In this document: positions 62,180 through 64,000 of the stretch, one piece after another
Numbering within the stretch: position 1 is the stretch's first letter
How the letters are laid out: every line of letters starts with the position of its first letter
NCBI RefSeq assembly: GCF_025698545.1
Contig: NC_068565.1
Span: forward strand, 3,410,001-3,474,000
From: Gossypium raimondii
Taxonomy: Eukaryota; Streptophyta; Magnoliopsida; Malvales; Malvaceae
Length of the DNA: 64,000 bases
Reading direction: 5' to 3'
The notes under the pieces: generated by a model
Told to the model about the DNA's origin: nothing
The model's input: the letters and a program-made list of their open reading frames with translations, nothing else
Database searches by the model: none
Position numbers and translations under genes: made by a program

Positions 62180-63430
62180 AAAAAAAAAAATTAAGTCTTT
62201 GGTCTGTTATCGACCCAACCCTCAAAAGCTAGTTTTTTTTCTTATTAAAAATAATAAAATATTAAAAATATTTTTAATTAATATTTTATAGTTAAATTTA
62301 ATTTTTAAAAATATTTCTTTTACTATTTAAATTAAATTTGAACCAAATCGATCTAAACACAAAAATACTTATCCGAGCCTAACTCAAATCGGATTACACG
62401 GGGTCATAAGTGTAGTTTAGCAGAGTTTGTTGAAAATGAAAGGTGTGTAAAGTTGAATGATTAGATAGGGATTTGGAATTCATTTATGACAATGAAATTG
62501 AGGGTAGGTTTAATTTTTTAACTAATAGAAGATGTGATTGAAGCCCGTTCTTTTACGAATTTTGGGCTCTCCCGCTTCATCACCCATTCATTTATTTTAA
62601 TTCTTGGCAGTGTGCGGCCCACTAAATTTATTTTAATTCTACATACCTTCGGTATTGTTATTTAGGGACAGTAAATTTTGACCCCTAATCTTGATAGTTA
62701 AGTGCACTTCAGTACATGCTTGTTTTGGTCTATTTTGACACTTGAATTTGAATATTAGGCATATTTTAATTTCTGAACTTAAAAAATATGAAAGTTTTAT
62801 GATGCGACTCTATAGGATTCTGCTACATCATCTCTTGAAAATTAAAAAACTTTTTATATAAAATTTTAGAGCATGACGTGGTACAATTTGTAAGTGCCAC
62901 GTCCATTATTTTAATAATCGGATTGGTGGTTGAATCAATCAAACAATTAATTTTCGGTTCAACCAGTTTGATAAGTTTGATCGTCGGACCAACAATAATT
63001 AAATAAATCATTAAACATTCATAAAAATCTAAAAAAATAAAAGAAAATTTTGTTAAACTGATTAATCATGGTCAACAACCGGGGGTTTTCTCAATTTTTT
63101 ATTTTTACCAATTTCAAGCAATTTCTTATTAAATTGATTCAACTTCTTTGTTCAAACCACTATACCAATCGATTCTTGGTCTAATCGGTTTGATCATTAT
63201 CCCATGTGAGATATTAAAATAAAAATAATTACCCTCTTTCAAATCACTTGCAAAAAACTCTAAAAATTCGGGATAAAACACAAAAAAATTTAAGATCCAA
63301 AAGGAAATAAATGCATTTGAAATGTTATTTGTACGGGTAGTAATGTAGCCAATTAGTCTAGATAGGTTCTAAATCAATTGGTTTGATTCAGTGTAAAGAC
63401 TAAATTATAGTAAACTTTATTTGCTTGATT
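62180..63430. repeat. LRK10L promoter-side block, copy 3 of 3
   Basis: This is the third copy of the block at 29140-30330 and 42720-43920, with the same order of landmarks. No recognisable ectodomain exon lies on its low-coordinate side. No gene is seen. Confidence 0.75.
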
Positions 63431-63479
63431 AATAAAATTTATTTAAAAAGAACCAAATGAAAGCCACTATACTACTTTA

Positions 63480-63735
63480 TAAAGTCGACAACACATCCAA
63501 CAGTCAAAGCACAAAGAAACTAGATATGTCAACAATAAACAATAATGCCAACATTCTCAAACATGGCAACAAAAATGTTCTAAAAAAAAGAAATAGTTCA
63601 TCCCACCTAGAGTGTTGAAATATTTGGACTCAAATCAATATAACAACAAAAAAGGAAACAAGACATCCAACATTCTCATCACAATGTATTCTCCTCTGAC
63701 TCACTAGTAACCCCTGCAATGCGATAACACAATTA
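63480..63735 (-). repeat. Recurrent 3'-flank block (copy 7)
   Basis: It has the same landmarks as the other copies. Because the block lies 3' of kinase exons, its presence here predicts another LRK10L kinase, intact or broken, just beyond the right edge of the window. Confidence 0.55.
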
Positions 63736-64000
63736 GAGACTATGTGATAGCAACTCTTATAAATATTCAAAAATTTAACTTTCAGACACATCTTGTCTTA
63801 ATATAAGGTAAAGGATTCATTCAAACATGAATATTTTAACCAATACATCTCAACTCAATTCAATTGAACAAAACTAAATTGACACGAAAATCTACTCAGG
63901 TAGAGTACTTTTAATTTATATATGATTTCAATTATGGTTTAAATTTAAATATTTTTTAACAAAAATTTAAATATTTAGTATTGAACAAATAATCAAATTG

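Noticed and set aside
1-64000. CRISPR arrays, tRNA or rRNA genes, bacterial-type operons
   Set aside because: No regularly spaced repeats with unique spacers and no cloverleaf or rRNA signatures were noticed. The window is plant nuclear DNA.

Overview
The window is nuclear DNA of a flowering plant, about 65-70% A+T by eye. It has intron-containing genes with GT/AG borders, a plant receptor-kinase family, plant DC1 (Cys/His-rich) zinc-finger proteins and nested LTR and TIR transposons. Several LTR types resemble repeats I associate with Gossypium (cotton) or other Malvaceae; that assignment is inference, not a search result.

Region 1 (1-5.0 kb, plus strand) holds a tandem pair of small intronless genes (1604-2047 and 4507-4950). 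Each encodes a 147-aa acidic protein of unknown function. Their promoters, TATA boxes and about 1.3-1.5 kb of upstream DNA are duplicated with them.

Region 2 (6-45 kb, minus strand) is a decaying tandem cluster of LRK10L-type receptor-like kinases. The family unit is exon 1 (signal peptide plus GUB_WAK ectodomain), two small exons (the third about 30 nt), a kinase exon, and probably a spliced 3'UTR exon. Only one unit (19454-22757) can be assembled into an open 640-residue protein. All others are broken by stops, frameshifts, deletions or transposons. One exon 1 (unit D, 37675-42672) carries two unrelated DNA transposons. The larger, 39321-42330, has captured exons of a soluble inorganic pyrophosphatase gene and an ankyrin-repeat gene.

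Region 3 (45.2-48 kb, minus strand) is a DC1-domain gene. Four phase-compatible exons give 788 residues with twelve DC1-like modules, arranged as a duplicated six-module exon.

Region 4 (49.4-57.4 kb) is a transposon nest. It contains a small hAT-type element, a truncated copia-like LTR, and a roughly 1.3 kb LTR of another family. Two oppositely oriented copies of a third, 2.5-2.7 kb LTR type sit inside that LTR, each with its own 5-bp target duplication. The nest abuts exon 3 of another broken LRK10L unit (57.4-58.9 kb).

Region 5 (59-64 kb) contains flanking blocks of the LRK10L repeat unit and a palindromic MITE. The last 3' block suggests that the cluster continues beyond the window.

Exon borders and TE boundaries were read by eye from homologous copies inside the window. 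Family names come from recognised motifs. No database search was possible.
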